This document shows positions 17,709 to 26,027 of a stretch of 64,000 bases of DNA, one piece after another; positions within the stretch are counted from its first letter, which is position 1, and every line of letters begins with the position of its first letter. Origin of the DNA: Enterococcus_G camelliae (GTDB taxonomy: Bacteria > Bacillota > Bacilli > Lactobacillales > Enterococcaceae); assembly GCF_042685105.1 (NCBI RefSeq), contig NZ_JBHUMO010000033.1, positions 1-64,000 of the forward strand. The letters are read 5' to 3'. The notes below the pieces were generated by a model, which saw only the letters and a program-made list of their open reading frames with translations, was not told the DNA's origin and did no database searches. A program made the translations under genes and the position numbers.

Positions 17709-18593
17709 ATGGTAGATAGTTTAGAACTGGTTATAGTCACAGGAATGAGTGGAGCTGGAAAAACAGTTGCCGTTCAAAGTTTTGAAGATATGGGTTATTT
17801 TTGTATCGATAATATGCCTCCTTCTTTAATTCCAAAATTTTGGGAACTCATTAAGGAATCAGGAAAAATTACAAAAATTGCGCTAGTTATTGATATGCGT
17901 TCTCGCTCTTTTTTTGAAGAATTACAAGGAATGTTAATTGACATTGAAAATACAAAATTTATTAATACGAAAATTCTTTTTCTGGATGCCACTGATGAAG
18001 AGCTTGTCTCTCGCTACAAAGAAACTAGAAGGGCGCATCCCTTGGCTATGGATGGGTTAATCACTGAAGGCATCAAAAAAGAACGCTCATTATTAGCTGA
18101 TTTTAAATCTCAGGCCACGTTAGTAATTGACACAACCACACTGACACCAAGACAATTGCGCGAAAAAATTAATGAAGAATTTCGTGCGGCAAGTGGAACC
18201 GGCTTTCGGATTGAAATGGTTTCATTTGGTTTCAAATACGGACTACCAATTGACGCAGATATTGTAATGGACGTTAGGTTTTTACCAAATCCCCATTATG
18301 TACCAGAATTACGACCGCTAACTGGCCTTGATAAACCGGTCTATGATTATGTAATGGCTTTTCAAGAAACCGAGGATTTTTATCAACAATTTAGTAAACT
18401 TTTGCTGACAATCATGCCAGGGTATGTCAAAGAAGGCAAAAGTAGTTTAACCATTGCAATTGGTTGTACTGGAGGGCAACATCGCTCCGTAGCACTTACC
18501 AAACGTATTGGCGACTTACTTGCAAAAGACTATCATGTCAACATCACGCATCGCGACAAAGACAAACGAAAGGAAACGGTGAATCGTTCATGA
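17709..18593 (+). CDS. rapZ: RNase adapter/nucleotide-binding protein RapZ (YvcJ)
   Basis: This 294-residue P-loop protein has Walker A GMSGAGKT near residue 13 and the family features GYFCIDNMPPSLIP, FLPNPHYVPELR and, near the C terminus, IGCTGGQHRSVAL. In E. coli RapZ controls GlmZ RNA and amino-sugar synthesis. In Firmicutes (YvcJ) it hydrolyses nucleotides and its role is less clear. ATG 17709 has the AGAAGGGAGAG ribosome binding site. The stop TGA overlaps the yvcK start, so the rapZ-yvcK-whiA cluster is translationally coupled at this step. Confidence 0.93.
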   Translation: MVDSLELVIVTGMSGAGKTVAVQSFEDMGYFCIDNMPPSLIPKFWELIKESGKITKIALVIDMRSRSFFEELQGMLIDIENTKFINTKILFLDATDEELVSRYKETRRAHPLAMDGLITEGIKKERSLLADFKSQATLVIDTTTLTPRQLREKINEEFRAASGTGFRIEMVSFGFKYGLPIDADIVMDVRFLPNPHYVPELRPLTGLDKPVYDYVMAFQETEDFYQQFSKLLLTIMPGYVKEGKSSLTIAIGCTGGQHRSVALTKRIGDLLAKDYHVNITHRDKDKRKETVNRS

Positions 18594-19588
18594 CAATGAA
18601 AACGTATCGTTTAAAAAAACCACGTGTTGTTGTTGTCGGTGGAGGAACTGGTTTACCAGTTATTCTGAAAAGTTTGCGCAATCAAGGCATGGATATTACC
18701 GCTGTGGTAACAGTAGCTGATGACGGTGGCAGTAGCGGCGAAATTCGGAAATCAATAACCATGGCCCCACCGGGAGACTTGCGCAATGTTTTGGTTTCAT
18801 TATCAGATATGCCCAAACTGTATGAAGATATTTTTCAGTATCGGTTTAAACAAGAGGATCATTTTTTAGCGAATCACGCCTTAGGAAATTTGATTATTGC
18901 GGCCATTTCTGAAATGCGAGGAAGTACGTATGATGCTGTCCAACTGTTAGCTAAAATGATGCATGTCGATGGGCATATTTATCCTTCGTCGGAAAAACCC
19001 TTGATTCTCCATGCTGTGTTTCAAGATGGGACCACGGCGATAGGTGAATCAAGTATTGCCAAAGAGCGTAAAACTATCGAGCATGTCTATGTCACCAATC
19101 AAGAAAATCAAGAAGAACCCAAAGCAGCTAGAAAAGTGGTAAAAGCTATCTTGGAAGCTGACGTGATTGTTCTTGGTCCGGGGAGCCTTTTTACAAGTAT
19201 TCTACCAAATTTAATGATTCACGATATCGGTCAAGCAATTCAGGCAAGTCAAGCTGAGAAAGTGTATATTTGCAATATTATGACCCAAAAAGGTGAAACG
19301 GAACATTTTACTGATGCCGATCATGTTCGTGTCTTGCATCGTCATTTGGGGCATCAATTTATTGATACGGTTCTGGTAAATATTGAGAAAGTTCCAGAAG
19401 GATATATGGATTTCTCCATTTATGATGAATACCTTGTACAAGTGAAACACGATTTTAACGGACTTAGAGAAGAGGGCTGCCGAGTCGTTTCAACTGATTT
19501 TTTAGAGTTGAGAAATGGCGGCGTATTTCATGATGGTGAAAAAGTTGTTGATGAACTATTACGAATTGTTTATGAAGCCCGAGTCTAA
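18590..19588 (+). CDS. yvcK: Gluconeogenesis/cell shape factor YvcK
   Basis: This 332-residue protein of the CofD-like/YvcK family has an N-terminal nucleotide-binding glycine loop, VVVVGGGTGLPV, followed by DDGGSSGEIR and PPGDLRNVL. In Bacillus subtilis YvcK is needed for growth on gluconeogenic carbon sources and for correct placement of PBP1, and binds UDP-sugars. The ATG at 18590 overlaps the rapZ stop (ATGA), and AAAGGAAACGG provides the ribosome binding site. A longer in-frame opening from 18464 lies within rapZ and is not the gene. Confidence 0.93.
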   Translation: MTMKTYRLKKPRVVVVGGGTGLPVILKSLRNQGMDITAVVTVADDGGSSGEIRKSITMAPPGDLRNVLVSLSDMPKLYEDIFQYRFKQEDHFLANHALGNLIIAAISEMRGSTYDAVQLLAKMMHVDGHIYPSSEKPLILHAVFQDGTTAIGESSIAKERKTIEHVYVTNQENQEEPKAARKVVKAILEADVIVLGPGSLFTSILPNLMIHDIGQAIQASQAEKVYICNIMTQKGETEHFTDADHVRVLHRHLGHQFIDTVLVNIEKVPEGYMDFSIYDEYLVQVKHDFNGLREEGCRVVSTDFLELRNGGVFHDGEKVVDELLRIVYEARV

Positions 19589-19611
19589 GTTTTTAAGAAA
19601 GGAGGGATAGT

Positions 19612-20547
19612 GTGTCTTTTGCGGCAGATGTAAAAAAAGAACTAACCTCTTTGGAAGTACACCGAGAACATGCAAAGGCGGAATTGGCAGCCCTAATTCG
19701 CATGAATGGGTCATTAAGTATTGCCAACCAACAATTTGTTTTAAACGTTCAAACCGAAAATGCGGCCATAGCCAGAAGAATTTATTCACTTTTAAAAGAC
19801 CATTATGGCGTAAAAAGTGAGCTATTGGTTAGAAGAAAGATGAAATTAAAAAAGAACAATGTGTATATTGTACGCTTAAAGCAGGAAACTAAGGCGATTT
19901 TGCTAGATTTGGATATTATGGATGGTATCATGTTCCATACGCATATATCAGATGAAATTATGGGCAATAGTCAAAAAATGCGTTCTTATCTAAGAGGGGC
20001 CTTTATGGCTTCAGGGTCTGTGAATAATCCAGAAACAAGTCGCTACCACCTTGAAATATATTCCATTTATGAAGAACACAATCAAGATATATGCGCGATG
20101 TTGAATTATTTTGATTTGAACGCCCGAACATTGACCCGGCGAAATGGGTATATTTCCTATTTAAAGGGAGCAGAACAGATTGCCGATTTTTTAGTTCTAA
20201 TTGGTGCAACAAATTCTATGCTAAAATTTGAGGATGTCCGAATTGTTCGTGATATGCGTAATTCCGTTAATCGCTTAGTCAATTGCGAAACAGCAAATAT
20301 GAATAAAACAATTGATGCGGCCAGCAAGCAATTGGAAAATATTGAATACATTGAGGCAAGAGTTGGCTTACAAGCCTTGCCAGAAAAATTGCAAGAAATC
20401 GCTGAGTTACGCTTAGCAAATCCAGAAGTGAGTTTAAAAGAGTTGGGAGATATGATTCCTTCTGGTGCAATCTCAAAATCGGGTATTAATCACCGAATTC
20501 GTAAAATCAATGATTTTGCTGAACAATTACGCAGTGGGAAACAATAG
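19612..20547 (+). CDS. whiA: DNA-binding protein WhiA
   Basis: WhiA (311 residues) has an N-terminal domain resembling LAGLIDADG homing endonucleases (GAFMASGSVNNPETSYH-like region near residues 130-150) without cleavage function, and a C-terminal helix-turn-helix (about 225-300, SLKELGDMIPSGAISKSGINHRIRKI). It is a regulator of division or chromosome segregation in Gram-positives. GTG 19612 has the very strong AAAGGAGGG ribosome binding site 5 bases upstream. It is the last gene of rapZ-yvcK-whiA. Confidence 0.94.
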   Translation: MSFAADVKKELTSLEVHREHAKAELAALIRMNGSLSIANQQFVLNVQTENAAIARRIYSLLKDHYGVKSELLVRRKMKLKKNNVYIVRLKQETKAILLDLDIMDGIMFHTHISDEIMGNSQKMRSYLRGAFMASGSVNNPETSRYHLEIYSIYEEHNQDICAMLNYFDLNARTLTRRNGYISYLKGAEQIADFLVLIGATNSMLKFEDVRIVRDMRNSVNRLVNCETANMNKTIDAASKQLENIEYIEARVGLQALPEKLQEIAELRLANPEVSLKELGDMIPSGAISKSGINHRIRKINDFAEQLRSGKQ

Positions 20548-20551
20548 AACG

Positions 20552-20607
20552 AAAAAAGTTATCTAGGCAGAAACGGGATTTATCTCATTTGTTTGGATAG
20601 CTTTTTT
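20552..20607 (+). terminator. Terminator after whiA
   Basis: AAAAAAGTTATC and GGATAGCTTTTTT pair, with one wobble, over a loop of about 30 bases, and six T end the second arm. Confidence 0.6.
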
Positions 20608-20836
20608 ACCTATTTTTGCAGATCGATTTTCTACGTGGGGCGCTTTTTAGTCTTTTGCCACTACTTGATATGCTCAAAAAAAGAACTAGTTAGAAGAAAG
20701 TTATTTCAGCGTTTTCGGTACAGTATTGTGCGTTAGTGCAATAATTGTGTTACGTCAGAAAAAGACTGGCTATTTTGAGAAAACTGTTCGTCATAGGAGT
20801 GCAACGGTTTTCCATTTAGAAGGGATTTTTTTAAGT
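20608..20836. other. Intergenic stretch upstream of the PFOR gene
   Basis: This is part of a 358-base gap between whiA and the PFOR gene. I see no open frame of note, no tRNA and no clear hairpin. It is unusually long for this window and may hold regulatory sites for the downstream gene. Confidence 0.5.
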
Positions 20837-20890
20837 TTGTGAAAAAATATCTTTATTTCTCTTTATAAAAAATTCACAATCTATTATACT
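20837..20890 (+). promoter_or_regulatory. Candidate promoter of the PFOR gene with split TTGTGAA/TTCACAA repeats
   Basis: A weak -35 TTTATA (20862-20867), a 17-base spacer and -10 TATACT (20885-20890) precede the gene. TTGTGAA (20837-20843) and TTCACAA (20873-20879) are the two halves of a Rex-type redox operator, but they are 29 bases apart instead of adjacent. One half lies between the -35 and -10 boxes. Confidence 0.4.
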
Positions 20891-20905
20891 AGTGAGTGAG
20901 AATAA

Positions 20906-23900
20906 ATGAAGGTGATGAAAATCGTGAGAAGAAGAAAAACAATGGACGGCAATACAGCAGCAGCATATGTATCTTATGCTTTTACTGATTTGGCTGCAAT
21001 TTATCCGATAACGCCTAGTTCACCAATGGCTGAACTGGTTGATCAGTGGTCTGCGCATGAGAAAAAAAATATCTTTGGTAATCCCGTAAAAATGGTTGAA
21101 ATGCAATCAGAAGCAGGTGCGGCAGGTGTCGTACATGGCTCTTTAAAAACAGGTGCCTTAACAACTACTTATACTGCTTCGCAAGGCTTACTACTGATGT
21201 TACCGAATATGTATAAGATCGCGGGAGAATTATTACCTGCTGTGATGCATGTTGCGAGTCGGGCTGTGACAACGAACGCGTTAAACATTTTTGGCGATCA
21301 CACAGATGTCATGGCAGCAAGGCAAACGGGTTTTGCTATGTTAGCTGAAAACAGTGTGCAAGAGGTTATGGATTTAGCTGCTGTTGCTCACTTAAGCGCG
21401 ACTGAGAGCAGTGTTCCTTTCTTGAATTTTTTTGATGGCTTTCGTACCAGCCATGAAATTCAAAAAATAGATGTTTTGGAATACGCTGAGTTGGCTGAAA
21501 TGCTGAATCAACAAAAAGTGGCGGAATTTCGTTCTCGTGCGATGAATCCTAATCATCCAACTGTTAGTGGGACTAACCAAAATCCCGATATCCATTTTCA
21601 ACAAAGGGAAACCATTAATCCTTACTATAACCAAGTTGGGGAAGTTGTAAGAAGCTACATGCAAAAAATAAATCAGTTACGTGGAACATCTTACGATTTA
21701 GTCAATTATTATGGGGATACTCAAGCCACAGAAGTCATTGTTTTAATGGGTTCCGCAGCTCAATCTGTGGAACAAACGGTTGATTATCTAAACCGAAAAG
21801 GAAGAAAAGTTGGAGTAGTTGAAATTCATTTATACCGACCATTTCCTGAACAAGACTTGTTAAGGGCAATGCCAAAAACAGTCAAATCAATTGCGGTATT
21901 GGACCGAACGAAAGAACCAGGTGCTTCTGGAGAACCATTGTTGTTAGATGTCCAAAGTGCGTTTTATGATGCAGACGTCCGCCCAACGATTATTGGAGGA
22001 CGTTATGGATTGGGATCAAAAGATGTCACACCGGATCAAATCATCGCAGTATACGATGAACTGAAAAAAGACAAAGCTGTTCAAAAACGACGGTTTACCA
22101 TCGGAATTGAAGATGAGGTAACACATCTTTCTTTACCAAATTATCCGAAACTAGATTTGACTCCTGAATCAACGTTTCAGGCAAAATTTTGGGGATTTGG
22201 GTCTGACGGTACGGTGGGCGCTAACAAAGCTGCAATTAAGTTGATTGGCGATCATACCGAACAGTTTGTCCAAGGATATTTTTATTACGATTCGAAAAAA
22301 TCTGGCGGCTTAACAGTCTCTCATCTACGTTTTGGACCGGAGCCAATCCGCTCCACCTATTTGATTGAGCATGCTGATTTCATTGCTTGCCATACGCCCG
22401 CATACATTCATAATTATGATTTAGTCGAAGGGCTAAAAAATCAAGGCACCTTCTTATTAAATACAACCTGGAACGATGAACAATTGGAAAAACTACTTCC
22501 AAGTCGTTTAAAAAGAGCATTAGCAGAAAAAAATGCCCATTTTTATACAATTAACGGGATGCAATTAGCTATGGACATTGGACTTGGTAATCGCATCAAC
22601 ACCATTATGCAAACCGCTTTTTTCAAATTAACGAATCATTTTCCATTTGATCAAGCTGTGAAGCTATTAAAAGCGGAAGCTGAAAAAGCGTACGGTCATA
22701 AATCACGGGAAATTGTAGAAAAAAATTGGGCAGCAATTGATCAGACTATTGAATTGTTGCATCAAGTAACGATCCCAGCACATTGGAAGACGGCTCCTTT
22801 GAAAGAAACCCGGAAAGCCTATCAAACAAGGTATGTAGAAGAAATTGTCCAACCGATTAATGCGCAAAAAGGTGATGGTTTATCCGTCGGCACACTGGTT
22901 GCCAACCAGATGACTAGAGGGGATATGCCATTAGGGACGACTGCTATTGAAAAGCGAGGCATTGCATTGGAAGTTCCAGAATGGATTAGTGACCGGTGTA
23001 CAATGTGCAATGAGTGTGCTTTTGTTTGTCCCCACGCAGCAATTCGTCCTTTCTTAGCTGAGGAAGAAGAAATGAAAGAAGCACCAGCTGGATTCATTGT
23101 CAGAGAGATGCGTGGCAAAGATGGTCTATTGTATCGCATTCAAGTTTCAGTAGAAGACTGTACGGGCTGTGGCTTATGTGTGGAAGCTTGTCCAGCAAAA
23201 GGCAAAGCACTTGAAATGAAACCATATGATGAACAAAAACAACAAGCCATCAATTGGGCCTTTGCGATGACGTTAAAAGAAAAAGAAAATCCTGCTCGTC
23301 CAGGTACACTACTTGGCACTCAATTTGAAAAACCGTTATTGGAGTTCTCGGGAGCCTGTGCAGGATGCGGAGAAACTCCTTATGTGAAACTGTTGACTCA
23401 GATGTTTGGTGATCGAATGATGATTGCCAATGCAACAGGATGTTCGTCCATTTGGGGTGGCGCAGCACCTGTTTCACCGTATACAACCAATGAGTTTGGT
23501 GAAGGCCCAGCTTGGTCGAATTCACTATTGGAAGACAATGCCGAATATGGTTACGGGATGTTTTTAGCTAACCAAACAAGAAGAGATGCATTGGCAAGAA
23601 AGATGGCAGCCGTTAAACATTGTGGGTCACATGAGGCCACTCAACTGATGGAAGATTGGATTGCACACCGCTTTGAGAGTGAAGGAACACAACAAAGAGC
23701 CAAAAAACTGATGGCCATCCTTGAAGAAGAACGTTGGACGGTGCCAGAATTTGCAGCGCTATATGAGGAGAAAGATTTGTTTGTTAAAACAAGTCAGTGG
23801 ATTATTGGTGGCGATGGTTGGGCCTATGATATCGGTTATGGTGGAATTGATCATGTACTTGCTTCAGGAGCAGACGTCAATTTGTTGGTGTTAGACAATG

Positions 23901-24628
23901 AAGTATACTCTAATACGGGCGGACAAGTGTCCAAGGCAACACCGATGGCTGCAATTGCCAAATTTGCTGCTGGTGGAAAATACATGTCGAAGAAAGACTT
24001 GGGGCGTATGGCAATGACTTATGGCAATGTCTATGTTGCACAAATTTCCTCAGGAGCGAATGCAATGCAAACCATCAAGGCATTTGAAGAGGCGGAAAAA
24101 TTTCCTGGTCCGTCATTAATTATCGCCTATACACCTTGTATAACACATGGATTAGCTGGTGGCATGCGTCAAAGTCTCAAAGAAGCCAAAGATGCCGTTC
24201 AATCGGGCTATTGGTCCTTGTATCGTTATCATCCTGAAAATCTGGATCACGAAAAAGCAGCTTTGACTCTAGACTTCAAAAAACCTGATTTCCGCTTGAT
24301 GCCAGCCTTTTTAAGAAGCCAGGTGCGATTTGCTTCACTAGAAAAACAGTTTCCTAGTGTGGCGAACCAGTTATTTTCCAAAACAATAAAAGATGCACAA
24401 AATCGATTCCTTGCCTATGCAGACATGAGCGGACAAGGGGAAAAAATTCGCTTGAAAATAATGGAACAGCAAACGCAAGTAGAGAAAGCTCACGAAGAAC
24501 CTCTAGCAGAGCATCACAAACCGACGCGTACGCGTAAGGAAAAAAATGTTGATCCGGAAGCAGAGGCTAGACGACTAGCAAGACGTGCTGAACGACATGC
24601 AAAACGAAATCAGCAATCAGAAGAATAA
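20906..24628 (+). CDS. nifJ: Pyruvate:ferredoxin (flavodoxin) oxidoreductase
   Basis: This single-chain 1240-residue enzyme converts pyruvate and CoA to acetyl-CoA and CO2 with reduction of ferredoxin or flavodoxin. It begins with the pyrimidine-binding domain (TMDGNTAAAYVSYAFTD, YPITPSSPMAE). The middle carries two [4Fe-4S] motifs, CTMCNECAFVCP and CTGCGLCVEACP. The TPP domain has CAGCGETPY, GDGWAYDIGYGG and NEVYSNTGGQ. The last 50 residues are an Arg/Lys/Glu-rich tail beyond the usual family end. The AAGGTGAT at 20909 could serve GTG 20924 (MRRRKTMDG), so the start may be six codons later. It stands alone; no ferredoxin or hydrogenase gene is adjacent. Confidence 0.93.
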   Translation: MKVMKIVRRRKTMDGNTAAAYVSYAFTDLAAIYPITPSSPMAELVDQWSAHEKKNIFGNPVKMVEMQSEAGAAGVVHGSLKTGALTTTYTASQGLLLMLPNMYKIAGELLPAVMHVASRAVTTNALNIFGDHTDVMAARQTGFAMLAENSVQEVMDLAAVAHLSATESSVPFLNFFDGFRTSHEIQKIDVLEYAELAEMLNQQKVAEFRSRAMNPNHPTVSGTNQNPDIHFQQRETINPYYNQVGEVVRSYMQKINQLRGTSYDLVNYYGDTQATEVIVLMGSAAQSVEQTVDYLNRKGRKVGVVEIHLYRPFPEQDLLRAMPKTVKSIAVLDRTKEPGASGEPLLLDVQSAFYDADVRPTIIGGRYGLGSKDVTPDQIIAVYDELKKDKAVQKRRFTIGIEDEVTHLSLPNYPKLDLTPESTFQAKFWGFGSDGTVGANKAAIKLIGDHTEQFVQGYFYYDSKKSGGLTVSHLRFGPEPIRSTYLIEHADFIACHTPAYIHNYDLVEGLKNQGTFLLNTTWNDEQLEKLLPSRLKRALAEKNAHFYTINGMQLAMDIGLGNRINTIMQTAFFKLTNHFPFDQAVKLLKAEAEKAYGHKSREIVEKNWAAIDQTIELLHQVTIPAHWKTAPLKETRKAYQTRYVEEIVQPINAQKGDGLSVGTLVANQMTRGDMPLGTTAIEKRGIALEVPEWISDRCTMCNECAFVCPHAAIRPFLAEEEEMKEAPAGFIVREMRGKDGLLYRIQVSVEDCTGCGLCVEACPAKGKALEMKPYDEQKQQAINWAFAMTLKEKENPARPGTLLGTQFEKPLLEFSGACAGCGETPYVKLLTQMFGDRMMIANATGCSSIWGGAAPVSPYTTNEFGEGPAWSNSLLEDNAEYGYGMFLANQTRRDALARKMAAVKHCGSHEATQLMEDWIAHRFESEGTQQRAKKLMAILEEERWTVPEFAALYEEKDLFVKTSQWIIGGDGWAYDIGYGGIDHVLASGADVNLLVLDNEVYSNTGGQVSKATPMAAIAKFAAGGKYMSKKDLGRMAMTYGNVYVAQISSGANAMQTIKAFEEAEKFPGPSLIIAYTPCITHGLAGGMRQSLKEAKDAVQSGYWSLYRYHPENLDHEKAALTLDFKKPDFRLMPAFLRSQVRFASLEKQFPSVANQLFSKTIKDAQNRFLAYADMSGQGEKIRLKIMEQQTQVEKAHEEPLAEHHKPTRTRKEKNVDPEAEARRLARRAERHAKRNQQSEE

Positions 24629-24644
24629 ATCAAAATAAGTTTCC

Positions 24645-24683
24645 AAAGAGTAGGCAACAGGAAAAGTTGTCTACTCTTTTTTT
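24645..24683 (+). terminator. Terminator after the PFOR gene
   Basis: Arms AAAGAGTAGGCAAC and GTTGTCTACTCTTT pair with a single mismatch around a 7-base loop, followed by a long T run. Confidence 0.85.
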
Positions 24684-24689
24684 ATACTC

Positions 24690-24724
24690 TTGACACCTTT
24701 AGTGTACTATGTATAATAGTACAC
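24690..24724 (+). promoter_or_regulatory. Promoter and YtrA-type operator of the GntR/ABC operon
   Basis: -35 TTGACA (24690-24695), 16-base spacer, -10 TATAAT (24712-24717). The perfect inverted repeat GTGTACTA-N7-TAGTACAC (24702-24724) overlaps the -10 box, where binding would block transcription. This fits autorepression by the GntR protein encoded next. Confidence 0.8.
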
Positions 24725-24754
24725 GTAGACAATTCTTTGAAAGGGGGACAGGTC

Positions 24755-25135
24755 ATGTACTTTGATGTAAATGATCCCAAGCCAATCTATGAACAGATTG
24801 TGATGGGAATAAAAAAAGATATTTTGTTAGGAGTCTATGTGTCTGGTGACAAAATTCCTTCTGTTAGGGAACAGGCAAAACTATTGGGCATCAACCCGAA
24901 TACAATTAGCAAAGCATATAAAGAATTAGAAAATCAAGATGTGATTGTAACGATTCGAGGAAAAGGAACTTTTGTGAAAGAAACGCTGAACAGGGAACGT
25001 TCAATCAAAAATGAGGAAAAATTGCGTAAACAACTAAATGAATGGGTCATAGAAGCTCATTATGCCAATGTTTCCAGTCAAATGATTGAAAAGTGGATGA
25101 AGGAAGAATTAAGGAGGACCTATGATGATTATTAA
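24755..25135 (+). CDS. GntR-family regulator, YtrA subfamily
   Basis: This 126-residue repressor has an N-terminal winged helix (residues about 8-75) with PIYEQIVMGIKKDILLG and the recognition region SVREQAKLLGINPNTISK, then GKGTFV. Only about 45 residues follow, the short C terminus of the YtrA subfamily, which usually controls ABC transporter genes in its own operon. ATG 24755 has AAAGGGGGA 6 bases upstream; an in-frame TTG at 24737 precedes that site and is less likely. The last codons overlap the ATPase gene. An operator for self-control lies at its promoter. Confidence 0.9.
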   Translation: MYFDVNDPKPIYEQIVMGIKKDILLGVYVSGDKIPSVREQAKLLGINPNTISKAYKELENQDVIVTIRGKGTFVKETLNRERSIKNEEKLRKQLNEWVIEAHYANVSSQMIEKWMKEELRRTYDDY

Positions 25136-26027
25136 AAAACTAAGCAAAAAAATAGCATCGCACCCCATTTTGAATGAGGTACAATTGACGATTCCTAAAG
25201 GGGTTATATGTGGAATTGTTGGAAGAAATGGTTCAGGAAAAACAACCCTTTTTCGGACAATTGTAGGTCACTATCAATCAGATGCTGGGGAAGTGCTTAT
25301 TGAAGGAAAGAATATTTGTATAGATCCAATAATGAAAGAAAAAATTTTTTATGTTGATACTCAATTTCACCCATTAGACTTTATGACCCCAATTATAATT
25401 GGAGAGTATTATAACCTGTTGTATCATTCGTTTGATTTGGAAAGTTATCAACAGATGATTCAAAAATATCAACTACCAAATCGGCGTTTTCAACAATACT
25501 CGAAAGGTATGCAAGGGTTGTTGCTAGTTATTCTAGCCTACTGTTCGAACTGTGATTATCTTATTTTAGATGAACCACTCGATGGTTTGGATGTAATTAT
25601 TCGTAAAGAAGCGACGGATCTACTATTAGATGCAGTGAGTGAGGGCACACGATCAATTATCCTTTCTTCCCACAATTTGGCTGAATTGGAAAAATTGGTT
25701 GATCAAGTCGCTTTTTTAAAAAATGGTCGGATTTCTCATACCGTTCATTTGGAAAACGAAAAGCAATTAACGAAGAAAGTACAATTTGTATTCCGTCAAA
25801 AGGCAATACCAGAAATAATCAAGCAACGCGGAACCATTTTAAGTGTTCAAGGTCGAGTTGTATGTGTTGTCTTTAAAGAATATACTGCTGAATTGGCTGA
25901 GCAGGTTGCTACGTTAAACCCTGTTTTAATCGAAGAATTACCGTTGTCATTAGAGGATTTATTTATTGAAGAGTTTTCACATCAGGATTATGAAAATGAA
26001 ATGAGGGATACGAATGATGAAAAATGA
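25122..26027 (+). CDS. ABC transporter ATP-binding protein (YtrB-like)
   Basis: This 301-residue ATPase has Walker A GRNGSGKTT near residue 36, a divergent signature region QQYSKGMQGLLL and Walker B YLILDEPLDGLD, with the switch His in SSHNL. It works with the permease encoded next. The AAGGAGG ribosome binding site lies inside the end of the GntR gene, and the gene overlaps the permease gene at its end, showing tight coupling. The substrate is unknown; YtrA-type operons often respond to cell-wall-active compounds. Confidence 0.88.
   Translation: MMIIKKLSKKIASHPILNEVQLTIPKGVICGIVGRNGSGKTTLFRTIVGHYQSDAGEVLIEGKNICIDPIMKEKIFYVDTQFHPLDFMTPIIIGEYYNLLYHSFDLESYQQMIQKYQLPNRRFQQYSKGMQGLLLVILAYCSNCDYLILDEPLDGLDVIIRKEATDLLLDAVSEGTRSIILSSHNLAELEKLVDQVAFLKNGRISHTVHLENEKQLTKKVQFVFRQKAIPEIIKQRGTILSVQGRVVCVVFKEYTAELAEQVATLNPVLIEELPLSLEDLFIEEFSHQDYENEMRDTNDEK

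Noticed and set aside
20704..20717. Possible catabolite-response element upstream of the PFOR gene
   Set aside because: The stretch around CAGCGTTTTCG fits the cre consensus with two mismatches and lies about 165 bases from the promoter, too weak to list.
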